Notes: generated by a model not told the origin, from the letters alone. 64,000 bases of DNA from Pseudokordiimonas caeni (GCF_026719705.1 NZ_JAPPRR010000002.1:187091-251090); one strand, 5' to 3'. Positions 7,780-16,876 are shown, counted from the stretch's first letter. A program made the numbers and translations.

Positions 7780-8780
7780 TGCAGAATACTGCGACAGGCC
7801 CCCTTAAGGTCGGGATCGAGAAGGTTTCCTTCCCGCTGAAGAAGCCTTTCACGATCACCGGCCATACCTTCACCGAAACCGACGCCGTGCATGTGACGCT
7901 CATGTCAGGCGGCGTCTCGGGGCGCGGGGAAGGCAACGGCGTCTATTATCTGGGCGACACGGTCGAGGGGATGATGAAGCAGCTTGAGGAGGTCGCGCCG
8001 CTTGTCGAACGCGGCCTCAGCCATGAAAGCCTCCTTGATATCCTGCCGGCCGGCGGCGCGCGTAACGCGCTTGATTGCGCCTACTGGGATCTGACAGCCA
8101 AGCAAACGGGTGTGCGCGTCTGGGACCGGCTGAACATTCCGTTCAAAACCCGCCAGACCTTCTTCACCATCGGCATCGGCAGCGCGGACGAAATGGCAAA
8201 GAACGCCGACGCCGCCGGACGCTACCCCAATATCAAGATCAAGCTTGATGCCGATGACCCCGTCGGCAAGCTCGCTGCTATCCGCCGCGCGCGGCCTGAT
8301 GCCCGCCTCATCATCGATGTGAACCAGGGCTGGAGCTTCGACGAACTGAAGGAATACGCACCGGCCTGCGCCCATCTTGGCATTGCGATGATCGAACAGC
8401 CCCTGCCGCGCGGCGGTGACGAAGCGCTTGAGGGCTACCGCTCGCCCGTGCCGCTCGGCGCAGATGAAAGCTGCCTTGATGCCGGTGAATATGCCACCGC
8501 CGCCCAGCGCTACGATGTCATCAACATCAAGCTCGATAAATGCGGTGGGCTTTCGGCGGGGCTCACCCTCGCCGGCCTCGCGCGCCGCGATGGCAAGCAA
8601 TTGATGGTCGGCAACATGACAGGTTCGTCCCTGTCGATGGCGCCTTCCTATGTGATCGCCCAGTTTTGCGACTTTGTGGATATCGACGGACCGCTCCTGT
8701 TGGCAGCGGACGTTGACGCCGCCCTGGCCTACGGCCCTGACGGCACAGTGGAGGTGCCCCCGGCTGCACTTTGGGGGTGA
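7776..8780 (+). CDS. dgcA: N-acetyl-D-glutamate racemase DgcA (enolase superfamily, dipeptide-epimerase-like)
   Basis: This 334-residue protein belongs to the muconate-lactonising/dipeptide-epimerase branch of the enolase superfamily. Visible catalytic elements are the KxK motif K154-I-K156, metal ligands D181, E207 and D230, and the opposite-face lysine in NIKLDK (K252). Such enzymes epimerise through a metal-stabilised enolate. As DgcA it converts N-acetyl-D-glutamate to N-acetyl-L-glutamate, which deacetylation turns into L-glutamate. The ATGA overlap with dgcN implies translational coupling. An L-Ala-D/L-Glu epimerase acting in peptidoglycan recycling is the main alternative. Confidence 0.83.
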   Translation: MMQNTATGPLKVGIEKVSFPLKKPFTITGHTFTETDAVHVTLMSGGVSGRGEGNGVYYLGDTVEGMMKQLEEVAPLVERGLSHESLLDILPAGGARNALDCAYWDLTAKQTGVRVWDRLNIPFKTRQTFFTIGIGSADEMAKNADAAGRYPNIKIKLDADDPVGKLAAIRRARPDARLIIDVNQGWSFDELKEYAPACAHLGIAMIEQPLPRGGDEALEGYRSPVPLGADESCLDAGEYATAAQRYDVINIKLDKCGGLSAGLTLAGLARRDGKQLMVGNMTGSSLSMAPSYVIAQFCDFVDIDGPLLLAADVDAALAYGPDGTVEVPPAALWG

Positions 8781-8830
8781 ATTATAAACAGGGACGGGGC
8801 GACGACCCCGGGGAAGAAGTGAGGAAACCG

Positions 8831-10765
8831 ATGAAACAGAGGATACGCACCCTATTCGCGGCTCTCGGCATGGCGGCAGCCCTGCCCGGCGCCGTCATGG
8901 CCCAGGAGGCGGCAACAGAGGCCGCACCTGTGGCCGAAGCGCCCGCCAAGGCAGAACCCTATCCGGGGCTTGCCACCTTCGTGGACGGCATGCTGGCAAC
9001 CCAGCTTGATACCATGGAAATCTCGGCGGCGACCATTTCGGTCGTCAAGGACGGCGAACTGATCTTTGCCCGCGCCTATGGCATGCAGGATATCGAGGCG
9101 GACGTGCCGGCCACCGCCGAACGCTCGCTGTTCCGCATCGGCTCCACTTCCAAGCTGTTTACCTGGACTTCAGTGATGCAGCAGGTGGAAGCCGGCAAAC
9201 TGGACCTTGATGCCGATGTGAACACCTATCTCACCGGTTTCCAGATCCCGGCAACCTTCCCCGAACCCATCACCCTGCGCCATATCCTGACGCACACGGC
9301 AGGTTTCGAGGACGGCGCGCTTGGCTTCCTCATCGGATATGACACCGACAAGATGCTGTCGCTGCAGGACGCGATGGCGAAGCATATCCCGATGCGCGTC
9401 AACAAGCCGGGCGCCTATACGTCCTATTCGAACTATGCGACCGCCCTTGCCGGGCTCATCGTACAGAATGTTTCGGGCATGCCCTTCAACGAGTATGTGC
9501 AGACCCACATCCTTGATCCGCTTGGCATGCAGAACACCACCTTCGAGGAACCCCTGCCCGAGCGCCTGAAGGATGGTCGCACCGTCGGCTACAGCCGTGA
9601 AATGGGTGCGCTGAAGCCGGAACGGTTCGAGCTGATCGCCGGCTTCGCCCCCGCAGGTTCGGTCTCCTCGACCGCAACCGACATGGCCCGCTTCATGATG
9701 GCGCACCTGCAGGACGGCGAGCTGGACGGCGCCCGTATCCTGAAGCCCGAAACCGCACGTCAGATGCATTCGGTGATCTTCCAGGGCGACAAGCGCCTCG
9801 GCGGCATGGCCCATGGTTTCTATGAGGAATATGTGAACGGCCACCGGCTGATCGGCCATGGCGGCGACACCAACCAGTTCCACACGAACTTGCTGATCGA
9901 CAAGGACGAGCAGCTCGGCATCTTCGTATCCTACGCCACAGGGTCGGACACCAAGGGCCGCAACACCTTCGTCGAGACCTTCTATGACCGTTACTATCCG
10001 GTGGAACTGGCGAAAATCACCCCGCCCGCCGATTTCGACGAGCGCGCGGCACGCTATGCCGGCTCCTACAAATTCTGGCGCCACAATGCGAGCACGATCG
10101 AGAAAGGCATTTCCATCCTCATGAATGACGTGGAAGTGGCACCGACCGGTGAAGGCACGCTCTTCCTCGCCGGGCTCTGGGGTCCGCAGCAATATGTGGA
10201 GATCGACAAGAACCTGTTCCGTCAGGTTGACGGCCAGCGCCGCATCGCTTTCATTGAAGACGCTGACGGCAATGTGCAGGATCTTTATATCGACGGCCTG
10301 CCCTTCATGTCGCTGAGCAAGGCACCGGCCTTTGAATCCAAACTCTTCAAGCAGCTTGTGCCGGGCTTCGCGCTCATCCTGTTCCTCACCGTCTTCACCG
10401 GCTGGCTTTACCGCCGCAAGGAATACAAGACGATGCAGCCGGGCGAGCGCGCGGCCATCCGCTTCTCGCTCGCTGTGGCGGGTGCCAACTGGCTCTTTGT
10501 CCTTGGCCTCGTGATCGTCATCAGCATCTACAAGGAAACGCTGTTTGAAGGCATCCCGTTCGCCTTCAAGGCCAATCTGGTGCTGCCGATCCTCGCTACG
10601 CTCCTGACCATCGGTGTAGTTTATCACGCGGTGCAGGCATGGAAGCAGGGCTACTGGCGAATTGGCCGTCGCGTGCATTACACACTCGTGGCGCTCGCCT
10701 CTGTCTATATGGTCGTCTTCTATTATTACTGGAACATTCTGGGCTTCCAGTACGCGACCAACTGA
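8831..10765 (+). CDS. Exported serine hydrolase (class C beta-lactamase fold) with C-terminal membrane helices
   Basis: The product is 644 residues. A signal peptide (about 1-25) leads into an Ala/Glu-rich linker and a class C beta-lactamase/DD-peptidase-type domain with S-T-S-K nucleophile motif, Y-S-N second motif and an H-G-G third motif. A beta-rich segment follows, then four hydrophobic helices over the last 140 or so residues that anchor the catalytic domain outside the membrane. Family members are D-aminopeptidases, DD-peptidases or esterases. Being last in the dgc operon, it may release D-amino acids from peptides or peptidoglycan fragments. ATG 8831 follows GTGAGGAAA; an upstream in-frame start at 8771 lies inside dgcA. 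Confidence 0.85.
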   Translation: MKQRIRTLFAALGMAAALPGAVMAQEAATEAAPVAEAPAKAEPYPGLATFVDGMLATQLDTMEISAATISVVKDGELIFARAYGMQDIEADVPATAERSLFRIGSTSKLFTWTSVMQQVEAGKLDLDADVNTYLTGFQIPATFPEPITLRHILTHTAGFEDGALGFLIGYDTDKMLSLQDAMAKHIPMRVNKPGAYTSYSNYATALAGLIVQNVSGMPFNEYVQTHILDPLGMQNTTFEEPLPERLKDGRTVGYSREMGALKPERFELIAGFAPAGSVSSTATDMARFMMAHLQDGELDGARILKPETARQMHSVIFQGDKRLGGMAHGFYEEYVNGHRLIGHGGDTNQFHTNLLIDKDEQLGIFVSYATGSDTKGRNTFVETFYDRYYPVELAKITPPADFDERAARYAGSYKFWRHNASTIEKGISILMNDVEVAPTGEGTLFLAGLWGPQQYVEIDKNLFRQVDGQRRIAFIEDADGNVQDLYIDGLPFMSLSKAPAFESKLFKQLVPGFALILFLTVFTGWLYRRKEYKTMQPGERAAIRFSLAVAGANWLFVLGLVIVISIYKETLFEGIPFAFKANLVLPILATLLTIGVVYHAVQAWKQGYWRIGRRVHYTLVALASVYMVVFYYYWNILGFQYATN

Positions 10766-10785
10766 TGAAGGGGGCGGCGGGGGCC

Positions 10786-10802
10786 TAAAGCGCTTCTGCC
10801 GC
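10786..10802. repeat. Direct repeat copy 1 (TAAAGCGCTTCTGCCGC)
   Basis: This 17-bp sequence recurs at about 11724-11740 with one mismatch (14 bp exact). The second copy is the end of the BaiN coding sequence. The two copies bracket the lower-GC orphan gene, as would duplicated ends of an inserted segment. Confidence 0.6.
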
Positions 10803-10808
10803 CACGCT

Positions 10809-11630
10809 CTATTCCCTCGTCTTGACTACGAATTGCTCAAATTGGTCGCATACAGTTGTAGCCGCGCTGTGAAAGGCTTCCAGAGTTTGCCTAGCACTTT
10901 TGCGTTCTAGGATTCCAGGGTTCCCGAACACAAGATCGGCCTGAATCATTGAGTCCCGTGTTTGTACCCAGCCCCTTGGGATATAGCCCAAAACCGTATC
11001 ACCGTTTGGAAGAGATTGTTCTCGAAACTCCGGCGGCCGTCTCGCCTCCGCTGTTCCTCGCAAGTCAGGCGCGCGAAAGCGTAGAACCCCGCCAAATAAT
11101 GTCAAATGTGTCGCATGCTTGCTGCTGGCAGCAATATCAGTCACTTCTCGAAGGATTGCTCCCTCCACGCCTGCTGGGAAGCGGCCCGTATGGTCCTCAA
11201 CGTGCCCACCGCCGTATAGACCTACATTGCGGATAATCCCTTTGCATTGCTCAGGCATATTGAGCTTTTGCAGAGTGTTGTTGAGATCCTCAATATCCTT
11301 AGCAAAGGGATAGGCTGGCCACTCTCGATACTTCCTTTCATCAAATCGTGCTCCCAACGCTGCCTGTAGGGCGTTCATGGATTGATCTAAGCTGTGACGG
11401 ATGTCCAGTATCGCGTGTGTAACACCCTTTAGAACGAAGTCAGGCGCTGGGCCTATACGCTTGACGATCCACACATAGTCGCCTGTCACAGGATTTAACT
11501 CCATTACTGGCTGAAGTGCGCCGCGTTGGAGAAAGTCTTGGGATTGTTCAATCGCGCGGTCAATGTCTTCCCGCGCCCAGCGCAATGAACGACGAGGCGT
11601 TTCAAAATACGATAGAACTGGGTCTGCCAT
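10809..11630 (-). CDS. Hypothetical protein, probable recent acquisition
   Basis: This is a 273-residue soluble protein that I do not recognise. It is rich in charged and aromatic residues, lacks a signal peptide or membrane helix, and has a helical stretch around residues 60-130. Its G+C is nearer 50% and codon choice more even than in the neighbours. It lies alone between two directly repeated 17-bp sequences, the second formed by the 3' end of the BaiN gene. This suggests a single-gene cargo inserted at a gene end. No recombinase is present. ATG 11630 has no strong ribosome-binding site. Confidence 0.65.
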   Translation of the reverse strand: MADPVLSYFETPRRSLRWAREDIDRAIEQSQDFLQRGALQPVMELNPVTGDYVWIVKRIGPAPDFVLKGVTHAILDIRHSLDQSMNALQAALGARFDERKYREWPAYPFAKDIEDLNNTLQKLNMPEQCKGIIRNVGLYGGGHVEDHTGRFPAGVEGAILREVTDIAASSKHATHLTLFGGVLRFRAPDLRGTAEARRPPEFREQSLPNGDTVLGYIPRGWVQTRDSMIQADLVFGNPGILERKSARQTLEAFHSAATTVCDQFEQFVVKTRE

Positions 11631-11722
11631 CCAATAATTCCCAATCTGGACACATCTCTGCCGTTGATCCTGCTATGGAGCGCTCAACATACCCAAGAAA
11701 AAGTCCATAGCTGGCGGCAATG

Positions 11723-12931
11723 TTACAGCGCTTCTGCCGCGGCCCAGCCGCTGGCCCAGGCCCACTGGAAGTTATAGCCGCCCAGCCAGCCGGTCACATC
11801 GACGCATTCACCAATGAAATGGAGGCCGGGCACCGCTTTGGCCTCCATTGTTTTGGAGGAAAGGCCGTCCGTTGCCACCCCGCCCCTTGTGACTTCCGCC
11901 TTGGCGAAGCCTTCGGTGCCGGTCGGCGTGATCTTCCAGCTTTTGGCGAGCGAGGCGATGCGGGTGATTTCGGCAAACGAAAGGCCGCCAAGCGGCTCGT
12001 GGCCCGCGCGGGTATCGCCTGCCAGCGTATCGACGAAGGCGGTGGCGAACCGTTCGGGCCACTGGCGGGCGGCCCATGTTTTCAGCATCTGTTTGGGATG
12101 CGCCTGCCGCTCGGCCTTCAGCGCACCTTCCACATCCGGCATGTCGGGCAAAAGGTCGATCTGCACCGCTGTGCCGGGCGACCAGTAGCTTGAAATCTGC
12201 AGGATCGCGGGGCCGGACAGCCCCCGGTGCGTGAAGAGCAGGTTTTCCCGGAAGGCAGCCTTGCCGATCGAGACCCGGCAATCGACCGCAACACCGGCAA
12301 GCGGCTTCATGAGCGCGAGGTCACCGGCGGCAAAGGTGAAGGGCACAAGGGCGGGTCCCGGCGTCACGATGGAGAGGCCGAACTGACGGGCGATGTCGTA
12401 GGCCCAGCCGGTGGCGCCAAGCTTCGGGATCGAAAGCCCGCCTGTCGCCACCACCAGCTTCTTGGTGGCGACCGCTCCCGAGCCGGTTTCCAGAAGAAAG
12501 CCATCGTCCGACCGCGTCACCTTGTTGACCGCTACGCCGGTTCTGATCTCGGCGCCGTTTGTGGCACACTCGGCAAGCAGGATTTCAAGGATGCGGCCCG
12601 CACCCGCGTCCGAGAAAAGCTGGCCGAGCTTTTTTTCGTGCCACGTGACGCCGTGTTTGGCGAGAAGGTCCATGAAGTCATGGGGCGTATAACGCGCAAG
12701 GGCAGATTTGGCGAAATGCGGGTTCGATGAAATATAGGCCGCCGGCCCCGCTTCCTCGTTCGTGAAATTGCAACGCCCGCCGCCGGAGATCAGGATCTTG
12801 GCCCCCGGTTTGGCGCTGCGCTCGATCACCACAACCCGCAGGCCGCGCGCGGCTGCCGCTTGCGCACACATCAGCCCGGCAGCCCCGGCACCAACGATGA
12901 CGGCGTCATAATTTTTGGGCGCAGCGGGCAT
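11723..12931 (-). CDS. BaiN/RdsA family NAD(P)/FAD-dependent oxidoreductase
   Basis: The 402-residue flavoprotein carries an N-terminal dinucleotide-binding GAGAAG motif (VIVGAGAAGLM), the family signature ISGGGRCNFTN, a central VVATGGLSIPKLG segment and the C-terminal FIGECVDVTGWLGGYNFQWAW. It belongs to the HI0933/YhiN-BaiN group; BaiN of gut clostridia reduces bile-acid intermediates, while most homologues have no known substrate. ATG 12931 is used because AAGGAG precedes it; a TTG at 12946 is an alternative. The last codons form the second copy of the 17-bp repeat that flanks the neighbouring orphan gene. Confidence 0.88.
   Translation of the reverse strand: MPAAPKNYDAVIVGAGAAGLMCAQAAAARGLRVVVIERSAKPGAKILISGGGRCNFTNEEAGPAAYISSNPHFAKSALARYTPHDFMDLLAKHGVTWHEKKLGQLFSDAGAGRILEILLAECATNGAEIRTGVAVNKVTRSDDGFLLETGSGAVATKKLVVATGGLSIPKLGATGWAYDIARQFGLSIVTPGPALVPFTFAAGDLALMKPLAGVAVDCRVSIGKAAFRENLLFTHRGLSGPAILQISSYWSPGTAVQIDLLPDMPDVEGALKAERQAHPKQMLKTWAARQWPERFATAFVDTLAGDTRAGHEPLGGLSFAEITRIASLAKSWKITPTGTEGFAKAEVTRGGVATDGLSSKTMEAKAVPGLHFIGECVDVTGWLGGYNFQWAWASGWAAAEAL
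11724..11740. repeat. Direct repeat copy 2 (TACAGCGCTTCTGCCGC)
   Basis: This sequence contains the stop codon and last codons of the BaiN gene and matches copy 1 at 10786 with one mismatch. The coordinate may be off by one base. Together the copies delimit about 938 bp. Confidence 0.6.
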
Positions 12932-13167
12932 GGAACGCTCCTTCAAGGGCCGGGATGCGGTTTTCTAGCGGTAAAGCCACAGGAATGAAAGGATTGGGTT
13001 GAACAAGATTATGCAGGCGCTAGTATCCGATTGGCCATAACCGCGAGCTCCGCAGTTTCGGAGCGGCGTTTGTTTGTATTTTATTAAGCTGGATGGTGTA
13101 CAGGGGCAAAGGGCCCTCTCGGGCCGTGTATCGTTTCCAGCCTACAGCAGAGGGGGTTGCTGCGCTC

Positions 13168-15423
13168 ATGAGCACGCAAAACGCCAAATCCGAAGCCCGT
13201 ATTTTCAGTATTCGCAACCTGCTGATCGTCAGCACCGCGCTCCTCATGCTCGCCGTGGGTGGACTGACGGTGAACATGATGTTCGACGCCATGGACAACC
13301 GCGCGAAGGCGGAACTTTCCATGGAAGTGAACCGTGTGGTTGACGACCTGGCCCAGCTCAAGATGGCTGTGGCCGGCGAACGCACCGCCGCACTGACCGG
13401 CCTCGGCTTCGAAGGTATTCCCCCTGAAAGCTTCCTCAAGAATGTGCAGGCCCAGCGCCGTGCCGTGAAGGGTGCCTATGAAAAGGCGCTCACCGACATG
13501 GATATGTTGCCGCCGTTTGACCGCCGCGAAGCCGCCGTCGCAAAGTTCCAGAAAGCTTACAAGGCCTACAGTGACCTTGAAGCACCGCTCGCAGATGAAC
13601 TCGGCAAGGCGAAGGACGCGCGCCAGATGCGCACCCGCACCGTGTTCAACACGCTTGGCGACCTCATCGATGCCGCTGCCGAACTGCGCGGCGCGATCGA
13701 GACCGCCTACAATATCGACAACAGCCGCATCGTGGCGATGTCCCGCCTGAAGCAGCAGCTGTGGTTCATGATCGAATATTCGGCTCGCGAAAGCGCCTCG
13801 ATCGGCGAAAGCATCGCCGCTGTTGAAAAGATCGGCGATATCCAGCTCCTGCTCGTTTCCAAATATGGCGGCTCGGTTGACGCTGCCTGGCAACAGGTGA
13901 AGAGCCTTGCCGGATCCGGCAAGCTGCCGGAAGGCATCCGCGACAAGGTCGGCGCCATCGAGAAAGGTCTTTTCGAGGACTTCACCCGCGTGCGCGACAG
14001 CATCTATGCGGCATCCGATACCGCCACGACGCGCACCGAAGTGATGGACGATTTCACCGAAAAGACCATCACCATCATCAATTATCCGATGTCTGCCGAG
14101 GAATGGGTCGCTGCCGCCAACAAGGCTTCAGCCCCGGTTCTGGCCATGAGTGCAGAAGCCGACAAGTTCGCGCTGGCGCTTAATGAGGAACTTCAAAGCG
14201 ATGCAAACGCCGCTTTTGTCACCTCGCTTTTCATCCTGATCCTGATCGCGGTGCTCGGCGCCGGGTCCTTCTGGGTTGTGCTGCGCCGCGTGGTGAAGCC
14301 GATCAACGAGCTCTCGAGCACGATGATGGTGCTGGCCGACGGCAACCTTGACGTGGAAGTGCCGAACGCCGACAGCAATGACGAGATGGGCGACATGGCC
14401 CGTTCGGTGCAGATCTTCAAGGAAAACGCCGTGGAGCGTCTGCGCCTTGAAGAACACCAGCGCCAGCGCGAGGAAGAAGAGCGTGCACGCCGCGAGGAAG
14501 AGGAACGCCGTGCCCGCGAGGCCGAGGAAGCCCGCCGCGAGCGTGAGGAAGAACAGGCCCGTGCCGCCCGCGAGGAACGCCGCCGCGCCATGCTCGAGCT
14601 TGCCGACCAGTTCGAAGCCTCGGTCATGGCCGTGGTGGAAGGCGTTTCGCGTTCGTCTGCCGAGATGGAAAGTGCCGCCCGTCGCATGGCCGAGACCGCC
14701 GAGGACACCTCGGGCAAATCGGATGTGGTGGCCCGCGCCGCCCAGCAGGCTAGCGCCAACGCCCAGATGGTGGCCTCGGCCGCCGAGGAACTGTCGGCAT
14801 CGGTCCGTGAAATCACGACCCAGACCAACCAGTCATCGGCTTCGGCCCGCGATGCGGTGAACCGCACCGACAAGGCCTCGACCGACATCGCCCAGATGGT
14901 GGACGCTGCCCAGAAGATCGGCGACGTGGTGAACCTCATCAACGATATCGCCGAGCAGACGAACCTTCTGGCCCTCAACGCCACGATCGAAGCCGCCCGC
15001 GCCGGTGACGCCGGCAAGGGCTTCGCCGTGGTGGCAAGCGAGGTGAAGAGCCTCGCGAACCAGACCGCGAACGCCACGAAGGAAATCGGCGATCAGGTGG
15101 CCGGCATGCAGCAGGCCACCAAGCTTGCCGTAGACGCCATGAATGCGATCAAGTCGATCATCGGCGAGATCGACAGCACGGCTGTTTCCATCGCCTCTGC
15201 CGTCGAAGAGCAGGATGCCTCCACGCAGGAGATCGCGCGGAACGTGGGCGAAGTGTCGACCGGCACCGAGGAAGTGACCTCGAACATCCATGAAGTGAGC
15301 GAAGGTGCCACGCAAACGGGGGCAGCTGCAACGCAGGTGCTGTCTGCCGCCCAGCTCCTCTCGCAGCAGTCGATCGAGCTGCGCGAGCAGGTGGAAAACT
15401 TCCTCGCCACCATCCGCGCCTGA
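13168..15423 (+). CDS. Methyl-accepting chemotaxis protein with NIT-like sensor domain
   Basis: The product is 751 residues. TM1 is at about 16-38, then a large all-helical periplasmic domain resembling the nitrate/nitrite-sensing NIT domain ([20 protein letters not shown]), TM2 at about 350-373 and a HAMP domain to about 427. An Arg/Glu-rich coiled coil of roughly 55 residues precedes the signalling domain, which has the conserved hairpin tip ([22 protein letters not shown]). No C-terminal CheR/CheB pentapeptide is seen. ATG 13168 is chosen over 13093 because TM1 follows at the usual distance. No other che genes are nearby. A strong terminator follows. Confidence 0.92.
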   Translation: MSTQNAKSEARIFSIRNLLIVSTALLMLAVGGLTVNMMFDAMDNRAKAELSMEVNRVVDDLAQLKMAVAGERTAALTGLGFEGIPPESFLKNVQAQRRAVKGAYEKALTDMDMLPPFDRREAAVAKFQKAYKAYSDLEAPLADELGKAKDARQMRTRTVFNTLGDLIDAAAELRGAIETAYNIDNSRIVAMSRLKQQLWFMIEYSARESASIGESIAAVEKIGDIQLLLVSKYGGSVDAAWQQVKSLAGSGKLPEGIRDKVGAIEKGLFEDFTRVRDSIYAASDTATTRTEVMDDFTEKTITIINYPMSAEEWVAAANKASAPVLAMSAEADKFALALNEELQSDANAAFVTSLFILILIAVLGAGSFWVVLRRVVKPINELSSTMMVLADGNLDVEVPNADSNDEMGDMARSVQIFKENAVERLRLEEHQRQREEEERARREEEERRAREAEEARREREEEQARAAREERRRAMLELADQFEASVMAVVEGVSRSSAEMESAARRMAETAEDTSGKSDVVARAAQQASANAQMVASAAEELSASVREITTQTNQSSASARDAVNRTDKASTDIAQMVDAAQKIGDVVNLINDIAEQTNLLALNATIEAARAGDAGKGFAVVASEVKSLANQTANATKEIGDQVAGMQQATKLAVDAMNAIKSIIGEIDSTAVSIASAVEEQDASTQEIARNVGEVSTGTEEVTSNIHEVSEGATQTGAAATQVLSAAQLLSQQSIELREQVENFLATIRA

Positions 15424-15445
15424 CGGCCCGGGACAAGACAAACAA

Positions 15446-15484
15446 AACCCGGGCGGTTCCATCACGGAGCCGCCCGGTTTCATT
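15446..15484 (+). terminator. Intrinsic terminator after the chemoreceptor gene
   Basis: A 12-bp stem (CCGGGCGGTTCC with GGAGCCGCCCGG, one G-U pair) with a 5-nt loop is followed by TTTCATTTT. Confidence 0.85.
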
Positions 15485-15522
15485 TTGCGGGTTATCAAAC
15501 CTGAGCACCGCCGGGACAGCGC

Positions 15523-15552
15523 AAAAAGGAAAGGGGCCCCGAAAGGCCCCGT
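15523..15552 (-). terminator. Intrinsic terminator after the TonB-domain gene
   Basis: Read on the minus strand, GGGGCC-loop-GGCCCC is followed by TTTCCTTTTT, 30 bp beyond the stop codon of the TonB-like gene. Confidence 0.75.
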
Positions 15553-15579
15553 CCGTGAATGCTGCCGATCAGCCTTCGC

Positions 15580-15966
15580 TTATTGCAGGCGCCACGAAAG
15601 CGGCAGCACGAAGGTGAGGTTTCCGTCCGGCACATCATCCGGCGGCGGCGGCACCGGGTTCATCCGGTCCATCATCTGCGGGATGGTTTCATCAAGGATC
15701 GCCTGCCCGGTCGGCTCCACGATCTCGTAATTCACGATGGCGCCCGAACGGTCGATCGTCAGGCGAACCTTCGCCGTGCCTTCCACTTCCTGCTGGATTG
15801 CAGAACGCGGATAGATGTGTTTGTCGATGATGTGTTTCACCATCGCCTTGCGCCAGGCGCCCACATCCGCCATCGCGTCGGGAACGCCGACTGTCGTCGC
15901 CGCCAGAACACCGGCGACCGCCAGGGCGGACAGGTGTTTCAGTCCGGAGACTTTAAAAAAGCTCAT
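15580..15966 (-). CDS. Small exported TonB-family protein
   Basis: This is a 128-residue protein with a Sec signal peptide (residues 1-34, ending near ADA-MA) followed by a TonB C-terminal-type domain (IYPRSAIQQEVEGTAKVRLTIDRSGAIVNYEIVEPTG). Full TonB proteins have an N-terminal anchor and proline-rich spacer; here both are missing and the domain stands alone in the periplasm. It may bind TonB boxes or other envelope proteins. ATG 15966 has GGAGGAG at good spacing. It converges on the chemoreceptor gene, with a terminator for each strand between them. Confidence 0.82.
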   Translation of the reverse strand: MSFFKVSGLKHLSALAVAGVLAATTVGVPDAMADVGAWRKAMVKHIIDKHIYPRSAIQQEVEGTAKVRLTIDRSGAIVNYEIVEPTGQAILDETIPQMMDRMNPVPPPPDDVPDGNLTFVLPLSWRLQ

Positions 15967-16080
15967 GCCACTCCTCCACATTTCAAGGCCGTTTGCCCCA
16001 AGCCTATGAGAACATCGTAAACAGATAATAAACAGCGGGACAATGCAAGGGCTTCGCAGCTATTTCCATACATTTCCTTC

Positions 16081-16108
16081 TTGCGCAGGGCAGCAACTTG
16101 ACTATAGT
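16081..16108 (+). promoter_or_regulatory. Promoter of tRNA-Ser
   Basis: TTGCGC (16081-16086) and TATAGT (16103-16108) are separated by 16 bp and lie about 55 bp before the mature tRNA. The 16021-16161 gap contains no other recognisable feature. Confidence 0.5.
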
Positions 16109-16161
16109 GCCGACCGCACCACCGCCCCGCCGCTCGGGGCAATGTGGATCATGATTGTTGC

Positions 16162-16251
16162 GGAGCGATGGCCGAGCGGTTTAAGGCGCACGCCTGGAAA
16201 GCGTGTTGGGGGGCAACTCCCTCGAGGGTTCGAATCCCTCTCGCTCCGCCA
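16162..16251 (+). tRNA. tRNA-Ser (anticodon GGA)
   Basis: The sequence folds as a class II tRNA of 90 nt including an encoded CCA. The acceptor arm is GGAGCGA/TCGCTCC, the anticodon loop CTGGAAA within an ACGC/GCGT stem gives anticodon GGA (reads UCC and UCU), a long variable arm is present, and the T arm GAGGGTTCGAATCCCTC is canonical. An intrinsic terminator follows at 16261. Confidence 0.97.
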
Positions 16252-16260
16252 CTATGAAAC

Positions 16261-16284
16261 GAGCCCCCTCGCGGGGCTTTTTTT
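16261..16284 (+). terminator. Intrinsic terminator of tRNA-Ser
   Basis: AGCCCC-CTCGC-GGGGCT is followed by seven T residues, 10 bp after the CCA end. Confidence 0.88.
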
Positions 16285-16301
16285 ATGGCTGATGGTGTGG
16301 A

Positions 16302-16787
16302 CTAGCGCTCTGTCTGCAAACAATATTTCAGGAACCGGCTTCCCTCATAGTCAACCTCGCCCACAAACGTGGCGCCGAGACGGGCGAGAGCCCCGAGCCG
16401 GGTGCGCGAGGGCGGCAGCAGGAAAGAGACATAGGGAATGCGACTGTCAGCCCGCGCGAAGGCAAGCGCCTGTCGCATGATGGCGGGGCCCAGTCCGAAG
16501 CAATCGGGCCTCAGCACCAGTCCGAAATCCCATTCATCCCCTTCCTTCTGGAATCCGCCCCAGCCGACATAAGTGCCGTCCTTCAGGAAAGCCCAATGGC
16601 CGAGCCCGTCGCGCCACCATGAGGCTTCCTTCGCGGCCACAAAGTCGGCGATCCGCGCCTCATCCCACGCGTAGGTGAGTAGCGGCATGTGGCGGGCAAG
16701 CCGGGGGTCAGACATATGCGCCATCAGCTCGCCCGCCGGAATTTCCGGCAGGCGCGCGAAGGTGATTTCCCCACCACTATTCTTCAT
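16302..16787 (-). CDS. GNAT family N-acetyltransferase
   Basis: This protein of about 161 residues has the GNAT fold of the RimJ/RimL type: an N-terminal strand-helix unit (ITFARLPEIPAGELMAHM), a central strand with VGWGGFQKEG, and the acetyl-CoA pyrophosphate-binding helix region LVLRPDCFGLGPAIMRQAL. The canonical Q/RxxGxG/A motif is only loosely kept (CFGLGPA). It would acetylate an amine using acetyl-CoA in the cytoplasm; acceptor unknown. ATG 16787 follows a GTG at 16790, either of which could serve. It converges on the tRNA terminator. Confidence 0.8.
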   Translation of the reverse strand: MKNSGGEITFARLPEIPAGELMAHMSDPRLARHMPLLTYAWDEARIADFVAAKEASWWRDGLGHWAFLKDGTYVGWGGFQKEGDEWDFGLVLRPDCFGLGPAIMRQALAFARADSRIPYVSFLLPPSRTRLGALARLGATFVGEVDYEGSRFLKYCLQTER

Positions 16788-16876
16788 CACGTCACATCCT
16801 CCCTCAACGAGACGAGACTGTGACTGGCAGGAGATGACCCGGCGGGCAAATCACCGCCGATCAACAGCCTGTGTCG

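Noticed and set aside
9170-10678. 502-codon minus-strand frame opposite the serine hydrolase
   Set aside because: Antisense shadow; the plus-strand protein has signal peptide, S-x-x-K and membrane helices.
10786-11740. Insertion sequence or transposon
   Set aside because: No transposase, no terminal inverted repeats, and the flanking repeat is longer than a typical target duplication; kept only as a direct-repeat-bounded insert.
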